Assembly: GCA_902771935.1 (NCBI GenBank)
Contig: CACXYM010000008.1
Coordinates: 42,453 to 106,452 of the forward strand
Source: an uncultured Bacteroidales bacterium
GTDB taxonomy: Bacteria; Bacteroidota; Bacteroidia; Bacteroidales; Paludibacteraceae
Direction of reading: 5' to 3'
Length of the DNA: 64,000 bases
Below, one piece after another: positions 51,871-61,102 of the stretch. The stretch's first letter is position 1; each line of letters begins with the position of its first letter. The translations under genes were made by a program, and so were the position numbers. The notes under the pieces were generated by a model, which saw only the letters and a list, made by a program, of their open reading frames with translations, was not told the DNA's origin and ran no database searches.

Positions 51871-51993
51871 TTGATTGCCAATTTTGACTGGTTCACGGAG
51901 TTATTGAAGGCTCATTTTGGCGTATGGGGTATGACGGGACTGCTGCTGTTGCTATGCCTTATCGTAGGAATTTGCATGATAATCCTCTTTTAG
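51871..51993 (+). CDS. Possible 40-residue membrane peptide
   Basis: Starting at TTG 51871, six bases after the preceding stop and in the same frame, 40 codons encode a short polar part (IANFDWFTELLKAHFGVWG) and one strong membrane helix (TGLLLLLCLIVGICMIILF). No ATG is available at the beginning; a Met codon in the middle (51919) is also possible. Its stop touches an 11-bp repeat array. Short single-helix proteins are common in Bacteroidetes but are hard to prove, so this is tentative. Confidence 0.3.
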   Translation: MIANFDWFTELLKAHFGVWGMTGLLLLLCLIVGICMIILF

Positions 51994-52024
51994 TGCGCTG
52001 ATTTTGCGCTGACCTTACGCTGCT
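51992..52024. repeat. Three 11-bp units (GCGCTGA type)
   Basis: AGTGCGCTGAT, TTTGCGCTGAC and CTTACGCTGCT stand head to tail between the 50221 gene and a hairpin. Unit length matches the arrays at 25517 and 54066. Confidence 0.6.
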
Positions 52025-52035
52025 TATATACAACC

Positions 52036-52067
52036 AACAGAAGCGACCCGTGAAGGCCGCTTCTGTT
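52036..52067. terminator. Putative bidirectional terminator hairpin
   Basis: Arms AACAGAAGCG and CGCTTCTGTT (10 bp) around a 12-base loop, between two convergent genes. Only a short T run follows on the plus strand and none of note on the minus strand, so efficiency is uncertain. Confidence 0.45.
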
Positions 52068-52085
52068 TATAATGCGATAGAGCTT

Positions 52086-53873
52086 TTATTTCACCTCTGC
52101 ACCTTGAACGGTATAAACCTTGCCGTTCTTCTCAATCAGCAATTGTCCGTCGCGTACAAATTTCTTAGATGCTACTTGAGATTGCCCATTGACTTGGTTA
52201 ATGGCCTGTATCTGCTTGGTTGTGAAAGATTTTGTTTTGTTAAACAATTTGTCCCCACCTTCGTCTGCAGCCACAACGTTTACAAAATATTCGGTAAGCG
52301 GTTCCAGTCCTTGCACATCGTATTGCCAGCTCTTATAAGAAGCTTGTAAGTTTTGAGCATTTCCTCTCGGTCCGTCAATTCCCGGTGCTCCAAAAGAGGT
52401 AGAGAGCATTTGTCCCTCTCCGTCAAAATTATAGGTGACTCTAAAATCCGTACCATTTATTTGGAGTGTATATTTTTTCGCTGCATCAAATTTTGGCCAT
52501 TTAATGCGGGCTGTGTAGTCTGCAGCGGCAACAACGATCTCTTCTGCTCCAATTCCCGATGTTTCAGCTGTAATGGGGAAGATATTATCTGCATAAGTTG
52601 ACCATCCGGAAGTAGCTTTGTATTTAGACAGACTATTTGCAGGAACATAAATGTTTGGTATCGGTTTGCCATCTAAGACAGGAATAGCGAAGTCTTGACA
52701 AACAGGAGGAGTGTTGGCTTCGCAGATGATGGATGTAAGATTCAAGCATCTACTGAATGCAGAGGATCCTATGCTCTTAATGGTTGACGGGATCACTACA
52801 GAGCTTATGTTGCACTCAAAGAAAGCGTAATTGCCGATTTCCCTAAGGCTACTTCCCGTCATTACGGCAGTTGTTTTGCTAAATTTAGAGAAGAACGCAT
52901 ATCTTCCAATTGTTATTACCGAATTAGGAAGGTTTACGTTTCCTTTTAAATTGCAACTTGCGGCTGCCAAAATGGTATGTTCCTTATCTTTATATACCAA
53001 CTTGCCGTCCACGTAGCCGTTTAGACATTTTGCGCCCCAATTATTGCTATGAGTAAGCGGCCCATTGTATATGACATTGGAAACATAACCGAAAGCAGAT
53101 CCTTCTTCAGTGATGGTCGTAACGCTGTTCGGCACAACTAACGAAACCATACCCGAGCACTCATGGAAAGCGTTCTGTCCAATGGTTTTGACACTATTAG
53201 GTAGTGTTAATGAATCCAACTGGGAGCAATACAGGAAAGCAAGTTCTCCGATTTCTTCGAGCGTATTAGGAAGTTTCAGCGTCCCTTTAGCAAGGCGACA
53301 GCAGGCACATAATTTGGTTTTGGTCTTATCCTCATATACTAAATTTCCTTCCACATATCCATTGAGAGCCCGGGCTTCGTATGGATCGGAGCCGTCATAA
53401 ATCAGGTTGGCAACCTCGCGGAACGCACCGCTACCAATAGCTGTGACAGTAGATGGAACCGTTAAGTTGAGTATACTAACGCACGCATTAAAAGCTTCTT
53501 CTCCAATGCTTGTGACACTTTCCGGAATATTGATTTTGCTCAAGTCGTAGCAGCAGCTAAAAGCTTGTTTTCCGATAGAAGTAATGGAATTAGGGAGCGT
53601 AACAGAAGTTACGTTTTTGCAGCCATAGAACGCCCTTTCGCCGATAGATGTGACATTATACGTTGTGTTTTGATAGCTTACTTTTTCAGGGATTGTTATA
53701 CTACCTTTGTACCGGTTGTCGTAGAAATCGGCCTCAATACCTTTAAATGTGACTTCGGCAGTCTGTGTGCCCTCATCAAAGTTATACCAAATGCCTTTGA
53801 CGTCAATATCACTGGCAAAAAGTGTTCCTGCAATCGTTAGCGCAAAGAAAAGAGAGAAAAGTTTTGTTTTCAT
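52086..53873 (-). CDS. Exported BspA-like leucine-rich-repeat protein with fibronectin-type domain and conserved C-terminal tail
   Basis: 595 residues from the Met before KTKLFSLFFALTIAGTLFAS, a signal peptide; the Met 25 codons upstream (53948) precedes it with unconserved sequence and lies upstream of the promoter's -7 box. Many LRR_5 repeats follow (VTSIGERAFYGCKNVTSVTL, ITSIGKQAFSCCYDLSKINI, VTSIGEEAFNACVSILNLTV and others), then a fibronectin-like part (YTLQINGTDFRVTYNF to LEPLTEYFVNVVA). The last 27 residues (FVRDGQLLIEKNGKVY plus GAEVK) resemble the tail of the protein at 55459-57144. LRR_5 proteins of this type are surface or secreted binding proteins. It has its own Bacteroidetes-type promoter. 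Confidence 0.85.
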   Translation of the reverse strand: MKTKLFSLFFALTIAGTLFASDIDVKGIWYNFDEGTQTAEVTFKGIEADFYDNRYKGSITIPEKVSYQNTTYNVTSIGERAFYGCKNVTSVTLPNSITSIGKQAFSCCYDLSKINIPESVTSIGEEAFNACVSILNLTVPSTVTAIGSGAFREVANLIYDGSDPYEARALNGYVEGNLVYEDKTKTKLCACCRLAKGTLKLPNTLEEIGELAFLYCSQLDSLTLPNSVKTIGQNAFHECSGMVSLVVPNSVTTITEEGSAFGYVSNVIYNGPLTHSNNWGAKCLNGYVDGKLVYKDKEHTILAAASCNLKGNVNLPNSVITIGRYAFFSKFSKTTAVMTGSSLREIGNYAFFECNISSVVIPSTIKSIGSSAFSRCLNLTSIICEANTPPVCQDFAIPVLDGKPIPNIYVPANSLSKYKATSGWSTYADNIFPITAETSGIGAEEIVVAAADYTARIKWPKFDAAKKYTLQINGTDFRVTYNFDGEGQMLSTSFGAPGIDGPRGNAQNLQASYKSWQYDVQGLEPLTEYFVNVVAADEGGDKLFNKTKSFTTKQIQAINQVNGQSQVASKKFVRDGQLLIEKNGKVYTVQGAEVK

Positions 53874-53917
53874 ATTCTTGATGTTTTTAGTTAATTGTTT
53901 CTTTTTGAATTCCGCGG

Positions 53918-53949
53918 CAAAGGTACAACATTTTTTTGGGATATACAAA
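53918..53949 (-). promoter_or_regulatory. Promoter of the leucine-rich-repeat gene
   Basis: On the minus strand TTTG (53949-53946), a 20-base spacer and TACCTTTG (53925-53918), about 45 bases before the chosen start codon. Confidence 0.85.
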
Positions 53950-54065
53950 TAAAAAGTGCAATTTCGGTGAAAAACTGCCTTTTTTTTTTAGTCGAAAGGC
54001 CACTGTGCTCCGCTCGAAGTCGAAAGTCGAAAGCAGAAGAAAAAGATCCCGTGATGGTCTCGCTT

Positions 54066-54153
54066 GACTATCGGATGACCGTCGTCTGACAGTTGTTCCA
54101 CCGTCGTTCGACCGTCGGGCGACTGTCGGGCGACCGTCGAGCGACCGTCGGGA
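54066..54153. repeat. Array of eight 11-bp units (GACCGTCGGGC type)
   Basis: Eight contiguous imperfect units with consensus GACCGTCGGGC, GC-rich, in the gene-free stretch 53874-54225. Apart from the promoter at 53918-53949, this array and the next, the stretch holds a short repetitive tract (GTCGAAAG words near 53991-54040) and no recognisable gene. Confidence 0.88.
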
Positions 54154-54163
54154 ATATCAGCAC

Positions 54164-54218
54164 AAGGTTAGCGTAGCATCAATGCAAGGTTAGCGGAAGG
54201 TCAGGGTAAGGTTAACGC
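54164..54218. repeat. Array of five 11-bp units (AAGGTTAGCGG type)
   Basis: Five 11-bp units, four of them close to AAGGTTAGCGG and one divergent, ending eight bases before the stop of the 54226 gene. It keeps the 11-bp period of the array before it but uses a different word. Confidence 0.75.
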
Positions 54219-54225
54219 TGGAGTT

Positions 54226-55347
54226 CTATGGGCAGGTGGTGAGAAGGTTGGCGCAGACCCATTCTTCGTCCATCCATCCATAAACGGAGTAGAATTGCTG
54301 GCCTTCCCAACTCCAGTGACTCGGGTTGGTGCGGCACAAGACACGTCGTGTCTCTACGTCTGCATCCAGTACTTCTAGATGGCACTCTACTTTCAGCTTG
54401 TCCCACACTTTTTTGCCGTTGGGTGTACTGTATAACTTTATCGTCTCGCCGCCGTAATTGCGAGTCATGAAACCAATGGAGTCTGTTTTAATAATGGGAT
54501 ACTTCAATCCTGCAAACGGATCTTTGTATTTAGAGGCAGCGGGAACAGGTTCACCTTCTTCTTCAACAAAGATAGTCTCTTCTTCGTCCAAGCACCAGTG
54601 GTTGAGCACAATCCACCATCCGTTATGCAGCGGATAGAGACTTCCCTCAAAGGCATAACCCATATAGTCAAAACAAAGGTAGAAGGCTTTGTCTTCAGTC
54701 ACATCATCCGGCAGAATCAACATATCGCCAACCGGCACCGAAGACTGTCTCGGAGCATCATAATACGTGATATCACGAACTACTGCGTCGGTGTGGTCTG
54801 AACAGCCTGCAGTGCCGTAGAATTCCTCCATCATATTGCCGAACTTATCGTAAGTGCGACCGAAATACGTCTGTGGTTCTTCATTATTCGACCAACGGCT
54901 GTAGCAGTAAGTAGTGCCTCCATACTCCTTCTCCGCGTATTTAAATAAGGTATCCTTGGGCGCACGCGTGGGGAAAAGTGTCAATATCTTGTCGTCATTG
55001 GCATCATCCAGGCTTTCGACATTATTGAATGCTTCGAGTACGGTTACAGCGCCTTTATCGTCATAGGCATATCGGTAATGGTCCGTCATCTCGAACACGC
55101 AACCGCCGTTTCCGGCAAAAGGAGTAGCATAATTCAAGAACTCAATCAAACGCCCTTGTTGGTCAAAACGCCAGATGGTTTTGCCGTGCTGACCATAATT
55201 ATATGTTTTCACTTCCTTCACCGGCCCGTGGAGGTCAAAATACTCCAAGTGGTTCTCGGTAGGAATAGTAGTTACATAGAATAAGTCCGCTTTTGCAAAC
55301 GATACTGAGAGAGCGCTGATTAACAGCATTAGCGCACACTTTTTCAT
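54226..55347 (-). CDS. Exported protein with YD-like repeats and a C-terminal SH3-like domain
   Basis: 373 residues. A signal peptide (MKKCALMLLISALSVSFAKA) is followed by short repeats resembling YD/RHS-like strands: WRFDQQGRLIEF, YRYAYDDKGAVTVL and YGRTYDKFGNMMEEFY. The C-terminal 80 residues (IKLYSTPNGKKVWDKLK, VLDADVETRRVLCR, YGWMDEEWVCANLLTTCP) look like a bacterial SH3-type domain of the kind found in Bacteroidetes exported proteins. No catalytic motif is seen, so the role is unknown. It is transcribed from a promoter that overlaps, in the opposite direction, the promoter of the 55459 gene. Confidence 0.7.
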   Translation of the reverse strand: MKKCALMLLISALSVSFAKADLFYVTTIPTENHLEYFDLHGPVKEVKTYNYGQHGKTIWRFDQQGRLIEFLNYATPFAGNGGCVFEMTDHYRYAYDDKGAVTVLEAFNNVESLDDANDDKILTLFPTRAPKDTLFKYAEKEYGGTTYCYSRWSNNEEPQTYFGRTYDKFGNMMEEFYGTAGCSDHTDAVVRDITYYDAPRQSSVPVGDMLILPDDVTEDKAFYLCFDYMGYAFEGSLYPLHNGWWIVLNHWCLDEEETIFVEEEGEPVPAASKYKDPFAGLKYPIIKTDSIGFMTRNYGGETIKLYSTPNGKKVWDKLKVECHLEVLDADVETRRVLCRTNPSHWSWEGQQFYSVYGWMDEEWVCANLLTTCP

Positions 55348-55380
55348 GCTTTATTCGGTTAGATTGTCGATTTTTTGCTG

Positions 55381-55411
55381 CAAAAATACAAAAATATTTG
55401 TATATATCAAA
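55381..55411 (-). promoter_or_regulatory. Promoter of the 54226-55347 gene
   Basis: On the minus strand TTTG (55411-55408), a 19-base spacer and TATTTTTG (55388-55381), 33 bases before the start codon. It overlaps the divergent promoter at 55397-55428. Confidence 0.65.
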
Positions 55412-55428
55412 AAAAAGTAGTAATTTTG
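55397..55428 (+). promoter_or_regulatory. Promoter of the 55459-57144 gene
   Basis: TTTG (55397-55400), a 20-base spacer and TAATTTTG (55421-55428), 30 bases before the chosen start codon. It shares bases with the minus-strand promoter. Confidence 0.75.
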
Positions 55429-55458
55429 TCGGCTGATATGTGTGAAAATATAAAAAGT

Positions 55459-57144
55459 ATGAAAAAGATTGTATCTTTGTTTATTGCGCTGAGCATGTTT
55501 TTAGGCGCAAACGGTGCTTCCGAGCGCACCAGTAAAATCAGTGTTTACGAACACTCCGGTAAAGTTAATCAAGTGCTTCCCGGCACTCCAGTAAAGTCCG
55601 CAGTTAAACTGCATGAAGCAACGATTGCTCATATGGAGATGGCTAAAAACGGACAACGTGTAGTTCGTCCAGCCGTTAAGAAGGCTCCCCGAGCTACAGC
55701 TTCCGACATCACGATTGAAGCTGAGAACCTGCAACTGGATTACTACTATGGTATGTTCCCTTACCTCACAGGTAATAACGACGAATACACTGTGGAAGCG
55801 TACTTCTCATACTTATTAGATGTTCTATATGGCACCTACACCAACAATGACGAAGATTTGGAGATTTATATCTACGATGCAGATGATAATGAGATTGCGC
55901 TGACTTATACTACCGCCACTTACCAAAAGACCGCTAGGGGTGATCAGTTTACAGCGGTAGGTGTTGGTGACGACAATAATAACTACACGATCAACCTCAC
56001 CTTCTTTGCCCCTGAACAGGCTAACGACACCATTCATTACGAGTTCACTACAGCTCAAGGCGATGCATTCCCAGAATATGGTAATTGTTATATCGCTGCC
56101 GCCGAAGACGATAAGTTCATGTGCCAAATCGTATTTAACGGACTTGTTCCGACCAGCAGCACAGCTGAGCTTGATTTAGCCAACACGTGGGTACAAAAGG
56201 TTAACGGAACCGACACGACCTATGTAGGTGCTCCTTATATTGCTGACGTACTCATCACCGAGACTCCGACCAGCTATTCGTTCGAGCTCAGTTATTTTGC
56301 TTCGGACAGCAACCTGTACATCATGACTCTTCCTGTAGCTAAGATTGCTCCGGTGGATACGGTTGTATATACGTTTGCGGCAGACAGAACTATCAATGTG
56401 CTCTATTACGGCGAGACCCACGACTACTACATCAAAGCCACGGATGCTAATGCTATTGTGGTGCTGGATATCTACTCAGACGATGACTTTGCCGGTATTT
56501 GGAAAGCCACTGACGGTGTGTTCGACTTCCAATATACCGGTGCAGCAGTTATTACCGGTGCTGATACTACGAATTTGGTGTACCGCGATGTAGAAGTGAT
56601 TGCTATTGAAAACAAGGACGACTACGATATCACCGCAAACTTCTTTGCGAAGATGGATAACAAGGTTTATTCCTTCAAGACCAATTACGTTAAGCCGACT
56701 GCTAAAGATACCTTAGAGTACACGCTGGTAGACTATACATTTACTGACTTCCGCGATTATGATGGTACATTCGACATCATCGCCGCTCCTGCAGACTCGT
56801 CGGTTGTGTTCCACCTGGAGTTTATCTCGGAAGAGATTGAAGATACCTTCACCGAAAAAGACATGAGTGGTGATTACACTTGGGTTCAGGTCGGCAAGGA
56901 CTACTTCAACGTCGTTACAGCAATATTTGTAATTACCGGTGACGAAAACCAACTGGAAGCTGTAGGTCAATTGCTGGCCAGCAACAACACGCTATACAAA
57001 CTGACTATTGGTAGCAAGACGACTTCGGTTGAGCGCGTTGAGGGCGCTACAAACATCCAGCCGATGAAAGTTATCCGTGGTGGACAAGTGCTGATTCTCA
57101 AAGATGGACAGTACTTCAATTTGTTAGGAACAAAAGTTGACTAA
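55459..57144 (+). CDS. Exported protein with tandem beta-rich modules and a conserved C-terminal tail, unknown function
   Basis: 561 residues from the Met before KKIVSLFIALSMFLGANGAS (signal peptide); earlier in-frame Mets lie upstream of or close to the predicted transcription start. After a basic linker (VVRPAVKKAPRAT), about four modules of roughly 110 residues repeat. Boundaries are marked by NDTIHYEF, VDTVVYTF and KDTLEYTL, and each module contains an aromatic FF-A or YFA strand (LTFFAPEQ, LSYFASDSN, ANFFAKMDN). Acidic residues dominate. The last 25 residues (KVIRGGQVLILKDGQYF then GTKVD) match the tail of the leucine-rich-repeat protein. I do not recognise the module family; secretion to the cell surface is likely. 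Confidence 0.72.
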   Translation: MKKIVSLFIALSMFLGANGASERTSKISVYEHSGKVNQVLPGTPVKSAVKLHEATIAHMEMAKNGQRVVRPAVKKAPRATASDITIEAENLQLDYYYGMFPYLTGNNDEYTVEAYFSYLLDVLYGTYTNNDEDLEIYIYDADDNEIALTYTTATYQKTARGDQFTAVGVGDDNNNYTINLTFFAPEQANDTIHYEFTTAQGDAFPEYGNCYIAAAEDDKFMCQIVFNGLVPTSSTAELDLANTWVQKVNGTDTTYVGAPYIADVLITETPTSYSFELSYFASDSNLYIMTLPVAKIAPVDTVVYTFAADRTINVLYYGETHDYYIKATDANAIVVLDIYSDDDFAGIWKATDGVFDFQYTGAAVITGADTTNLVYRDVEVIAIENKDDYDITANFFAKMDNKVYSFKTNYVKPTAKDTLEYTLVDYTFTDFRDYDGTFDIIAAPADSSVVFHLEFISEEIEDTFTEKDMSGDYTWVQVGKDYFNVVTAIFVITGDENQLEAVGQLLASNNTLYKLTIGSKTTSVERVEGATNIQPMKVIRGGQVLILKDGQYFNLLGTKVD

Positions 57145-57197
57145 ATGATGATATAAACGGATGCAAACGGCATCCACAAAAGACGATTTAAAATTTT

Positions 57198-59501
57198 ATG
57201 AACATTGTAACAAAGGAGATTACTCTCCCTGATGGACGTGTCATCAAACTGGAAACCGGCAAACTGGCTAAACAAGCCGACGGTGCAGTAATGGCGACAC
57301 TTGGCAACACGATGGTGCTTGCCACAGTATGCAGCGCAAAAGACGCTGTTCCCGGAACGGACTTTATGCCGTTGACCGTGGAGTATAAAGAAAAATTTGC
57401 CAGTGCAGGTCGCTTCCCCGGTGGTTTCACACGCCGCGAAGGCAAAGCTTCCGACTATGAAATCCTCATTGCTCGACTCATTGACCGTGCACTCCGCCCT
57501 CTCTTCCCTGCTAATTACCATGCAGAGACATTTGTAAACGTAACACTTTATTCCGCAGACGGTATCGATATGCCGGAATCTATCGCCGGTCTCGCTGCTT
57601 CTGCTGCACTCGCTTGCTCGGATATACCTTTCGAGGGTCCTATCTCCGAAGTACGCGTTGCACGTGTGAACGGTGAAATGGTTATCAACCCGACGTTTGA
57701 ACAATGCGAACAAGCAGACCTCGAACTGATGGTTGCTGCTACACTCGACAACATTATGATGGTCGAAGGTGAGATGAAAGAAGTACCGGAATCTGTTATG
57801 CTCGACGCAATCCGCGCTGCTCACGAGGCAATTAAGCCGCAATGCCAAGCTCAAATCGAAATGATGAAAGCATACGGCAAAGAGGTGAAACGCGAATACT
57901 GCCACGAAGTGAATGACGACGAACTCAAACAAGCCGTTCACGATTTCAGTTACGCTCGCGCATATGCACAAGCGACTTCTGCGGATACCGATAAACATCA
58001 CCGCGAGGCTATGTTCTCACAGATCTGCGAGGACTTCAAGGCTGAGAAAGCTGATTATATTGCTGCCAAAGCCGAGGCACTCGAGATTGAAGTGGCTGAT
58101 GTAGAAGCAATGGTTGACCGCTACTATCATGATGTAGAGAAAGAAGCTATGCGTCGCGCAGTGCTTGACGAAGGCAAACGTCTGGATGGCCGTAAGACCA
58201 CAGACATTCGCCCAATCTGGTGCGAAGTAAGTCCGCTGCCGGGACCTCACGGAAGTTCTATCTTCACTCGCGGTGAGACACAGAGCTTGAGTACTGTGAC
58301 TCTCGGCACGAGCCGTGATGAGAAAATTGTGGATGAGGCGCTGATTCAAGGCTCCGAGAAATTCCTGCTGCACTATAACTTCCCGCCATTTGCTACCGGC
58401 GAAGCTAAAGCAGCCCGCGGCGTAGGCCGTCGTGAGATTGGTCACGGTAACCTTGCTTGCCGTGCGCTGAAGAACATGATTCCGGAAGACTTCCCTTACA
58501 CCGTTCGCGTGGTAAGTGATATCCTCGAGTCTAATGGTTCTTCTTCTATGGCAACTGTTTGCGCAGGTACGCTTGCTCTTATGGACGCCGGTGTTCCTAT
58601 TAAGAAACCGGTTAGCGGTATCGCAATGGGACTTATTTCAGAGAACCAAGGTAAGAACTATGCTATCCTCAGCGATATCCTTGGTGACGAAGATCACCTT
58701 GGCGATATGGACTTCAAAACCACCGGTACACGCGATGGTTTGACGGCTTGCCAAATGGATATTAAAGTGGACGGTCTGAGTTACGAGATTCTGGAGAATG
58801 CGCTTGCACAAGCACACCAAGCTCGTATGTATATCCTCGACAAGATTCTGGAAACGATGCCGGAACCGCGTGCAGACCTCAAACCTCACGCTCCGCGTAT
58901 CACTACCTTCTATATCCCGAAAGATATGATTGGTGCTGTTATCGGCCCCGGTGGTAAGATTATCCAAGGTATTCAGGCTGAAACAGGTGCTGTCATCTCT
59001 ATTGACGAAGACGAACAAGGCGGCCGCGTAGAAGTAGCATCCAACAACGGCGAACAAATGGCTGCTGCCATCGCAAAGATTAAAGCTATCGTTGCCCTGC
59101 CTGAAGTAGGTGAAGTATATGAGTCCACCGTGAAGTCCATTATGCCTTACGGCTGCTTCGTTGAGTTCATGCCGGGTAAAGAAGGTCTGCTCCACATCTC
59201 CGAGATTGACTGGAAACGCTATGAGACTATGGAAGAGACCGGCATCAAAGAGGGTGACAAGATCATGATTAAACTCATGGAAGTTGACCCGAAGACCGGT
59301 AAGTTCCGTCTCTCTGCTCGCGAACTGAAGGAGAAACCCGAAGGTTATGTAGAGCCGGAACGTCCTGCTCGTCCTGAGCGTGGCCCTCGTCCTGAACGTG
59401 GTCCGCGTCCTGAGCGTGGTGATCGTGGTCCTCGTCCGGAAAGACGTTCGCGTCCTAATGACTTTGATGGTGACGGTGCTCGTCTGGAAAAAAGACGTTA
59501 A
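57198..59501 (+). CDS. pnp: Polynucleotide phosphorylase
   Basis: 767 residues. The first RNase PH domain begins [20 protein letters not shown] with [16 protein letters not shown]; the second carries [17 protein letters not shown] and the catalytic [17 protein letters not shown] ([19 protein letters not shown]) and S1 ([20 protein letters not shown]) domains follow. The C-terminal 45 residues are a run of [11 protein letters not shown] units, an Arg/Pro/Gly-rich tail common in Bacteroidetes PNPase that may help bind RNA. The enzyme degrades RNA 3' to 5' using phosphate. It starts 53 bases after the 55459 gene with no clear terminator between them; a bidirectional terminator follows its stop. 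Confidence 0.97.
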   Translation: MNIVTKEITLPDGRVIKLETGKLAKQADGAVMATLGNTMVLATVCSAKDAVPGTDFMPLTVEYKEKFASAGRFPGGFTRREGKASDYEILIARLIDRALRPLFPANYHAETFVNVTLYSADGIDMPESIAGLAASAALACSDIPFEGPISEVRVARVNGEMVINPTFEQCEQADLELMVAATLDNIMMVEGEMKEVPESVMLDAIRAAHEAIKPQCQAQIEMMKAYGKEVKREYCHEVNDDELKQAVHDFSYARAYAQATSADTDKHHREAMFSQICEDFKAEKADYIAAKAEALEIEVADVEAMVDRYYHDVEKEAMRRAVLDEGKRLDGRKTTDIRPIWCEVSPLPGPHGSSIFTRGETQSLSTVTLGTSRDEKIVDEALIQGSEKFLLHYNFPPFATGEAKAARGVGRREIGHGNLACRALKNMIPEDFPYTVRVVSDILESNGSSSMATVCAGTLALMDAGVPIKKPVSGIAMGLISENQGKNYAILSDILGDEDHLGDMDFKTTGTRDGLTACQMDIKVDGLSYEILENALAQAHQARMYILDKILETMPEPRADLKPHAPRITTFYIPKDMIGAVIGPGGKIIQGIQAETGAVISIDEDEQGGRVEVASNNGEQMAAAIAKIKAIVALPEVGEVYESTVKSIMPYGCFVEFMPGKEGLLHISEIDWKRYETMEETGIKEGDKIMIKLMEVDPKTGKFRLSARELKEKPEGYVEPERPARPERGPRPERGPRPERGDRGPRPERRSRPNDFDGDGARLEKRR

Positions 59502-59520
59502 ACGGTTCGTTTAGAATAAA

Positions 59521-59551
59521 AAAGCAGGTTCCTCAGCGGGAACCTGCTTTT
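59521..59551. terminator. Bidirectional rho-independent terminator
   Basis: Stem AAAGCAGGTTCC / GGAACCTGCTTT with a 6-base loop, followed by T runs on both strands. It serves pnp on the plus strand and the 59593 gene on the minus strand. Confidence 0.92.
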
Positions 59552-59592
59552 AGTTTAGGTGTTGACATAATCGAGAGATTACGTGACAATGG

Positions 59593-60165
59593 TTAGAACT
59601 GCGTGGTTGCGTCGTTACCGAACGTAACGCCTTGATCAGGATGCTCTTCGCCTTTTTTCATGATGAAGAACATGATGAGCAGAACTATCACCGCAACAAA
59701 GAAGACGACGATTTCGATGATGTACAAGCCTTTGGTCATCAGTTTGACGGGAGCCTCGGATTGTGTTTTCACGTAGTCAAAGACGTTGTGAATCGTCAAC
59801 GGCACATCGTTCTTGGAGAAATAGTCAACGTGCGTATCCAAGCTTTCTGCTACACTTTGGAACAGTTGCACAAGGGTCTCTGCGCCTACTATATCCACGG
59901 CAGCGCTTGCTTGCTCGTCGGTCTGCAGATAGACAGCCAGTTGTTTGGAGTCAGAAAGGAAAGACTTCATTGTAGCAGGGTCTAATACTTCGTTCGTATA
60001 GCCAGGCTTCACGAGGTTAATACGTTGCTCTGCTGATGCAAAGGCTTCTGTCAAGGCTTTGTCAGTTGCTCTTGGCACGCGGCCTGTAAGCGCAAGAATA
60101 ACGATAAAGGCCAGTACAAGAATAGAGCCTAAGACGGCAAATATGATTTTGGTTGTTTGTTTCAT
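59593..60165 (-). CDS. Membrane protein with two helices, unknown function
   Basis: 190 residues: an N-terminal membrane helix (IIFAVLGSILVLAFIVILALT), a helical extracytoplasmic or cytoplasmic middle (about 105 residues with TDEQASAAVDIVGAETLVQL), and a second helix near the C-terminus (IIEIVVFFVAVIVLLIMFFI), then a short charged tail. I do not recognise the family. It is the last of three genes under one promoter and is followed by the terminator shared with pnp. Confidence 0.65.
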   Translation of the reverse strand: MKQTTKIIFAVLGSILVLAFIVILALTGRVPRATDKALTEAFASAEQRINLVKPGYTNEVLDPATMKSFLSDSKQLAVYLQTDEQASAAVDIVGAETLVQLFQSVAESLDTHVDYFSKNDVPLTIHNVFDYVKTQSEAPVKLMTKGLYIIEIVVFFVAVIVLLIMFFIMKKGEEHPDQGVTFGNDATTQF

Positions 60166-60166
60166 A

Positions 60167-60592
60167 TCAGATATTGTGTATTATAATCTTTGTTGGTTTA
60201 GGCAGACAATCGGATTTTTTAATCTGCCAGAAGTGTTTTTGTAGTTTGTCGAGTTCGGCGAACTGGTCTTTTCGTCCAAGGTCTTTGAGCACAACGTGCG
60301 CCAGGAGTCTTCCGCAAGGTGCTTGCATATAGTCGTTGAATGTCTCAGGCCGTATCTGTTTCTCGTTTCGTTCAATAAGCACTTTATAGACGCGCTTCTT
60401 TTCCTGCCATGTGGAGAAGATCTTGAGCGCATAGTAGAGACACATAAGCGCAAAGATAGCTTGAATAACGACGAGTGACCAATGCCACCGATAGCATGGA
60501 ATAACAGCTATGCCCCCTCCGATAAGAATCAAGAGAAAGGCGTAGCTGTTAAGATATAAGAACCTCGGTATTGAAGAGATTCCAGGATACAT
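60167..60592 (-). CDS. Small membrane protein, unknown function
   Basis: 141 residues with two membrane helices near the N-terminus (FLYLNSYAFLLILIGGGIAV and WSLVVIQAIFALMCLYYALK), then a soluble basic C-terminal half (EKKRVYKVLIERNEKQIR, CGRLLAHVVLKDLGRKDQF). No family is recognised. Its start overlaps the upstream stop by one base (TAATG) and it ends one base before the next gene, so the three genes are translated as a unit. Confidence 0.6.
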   Translation of the reverse strand: MYPGISSIPRFLYLNSYAFLLILIGGGIAVIPCYRWHWSLVVIQAIFALMCLYYALKIFSTWQEKKRVYKVLIERNEKQIRPETFNDYMQAPCGRLLAHVVLKDLGRKDQFAELDKLQKHFWQIKKSDCLPKPTKIIIHNI

Positions 60593-61029
60593 TAATTAGC
60601 GGCCTTGATAGCAGCGTAGAAAGCGTTAACAACCTTTTGAGCTTCAGCTTCTTCGCTCACTTTAAGTTGTACGTTGGTGCGCTGTGTGAAGGACTCATAG
60701 TACAGATAGTACGTTTGGCAGAAGCAGCCACAGAGAGAACCTTCCTTGCTGTAACCGATCTCTTTAACACTGCTCGGGAGCACGTATTTAACGTTCTTTC
60801 CAGCGTTGAGTACCCAGCAAGCTTTAGCTTGAAGCACTTCGATAACGCGCTTATCAGTAATTACAAGATAGCCCTCAACTTTGTTACCAAGGAGAGCAGC
60901 AAAGAACTTACGGATTTTACCCCAAAGTTGTGCAATTGGGTTAGCACTGGAAGCCCAGAGTTCAGCTTCTAACTCCATAACCAGCTTCTCGCCATCATTC
61001 AAAACAATACCAGATTTTAATTCTGCCAT
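60592..61029 (-). CDS. Small protein, possibly PH-like
   Basis: 145 residues without membrane helix or signal peptide. A beta-rich middle with GYLVITDKRVIEVLQ (the pattern 'GxLxITxxRVIxV' seen in bacterial PH-like domains), KEIGYSKEGS and YLYYESFTQRTNVQL, and a C-terminal helix (EAEAQKVVNAFYAAIKAAN), suggests a bacterial PH-like domain, but the match is weak. It is the first gene after the promoter at 61103-61134. The other two genes of the unit encode membrane proteins, so it may act with them at the membrane. Confidence 0.55.
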   Translation of the reverse strand: MAELKSGIVLNDGEKLVMELEAELWASSANPIAQLWGKIRKFFAALLGNKVEGYLVITDKRVIEVLQAKACWVLNAGKNVKYVLPSSVKEIGYSKEGSLCGCFCQTYYLYYESFTQRTNVQLKVSEEAEAQKVVNAFYAAIKAAN

Positions 61030-61102
61030 AATAATAGTATTTAATGGTATCTCCTACTCTTTTTAGGCTTTTCGGATACCGCCTTTATTCTTGTTTCGGG
61101 CA

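Noticed and set aside
57141-58001. Long open frame (286 codons) on the minus strand opposite pnp
   Set aside because: It lies opposite the highly conserved PNPase gene, has no recognisable motif and a Cys/Phe/His-rich composition typical of antisense frames.
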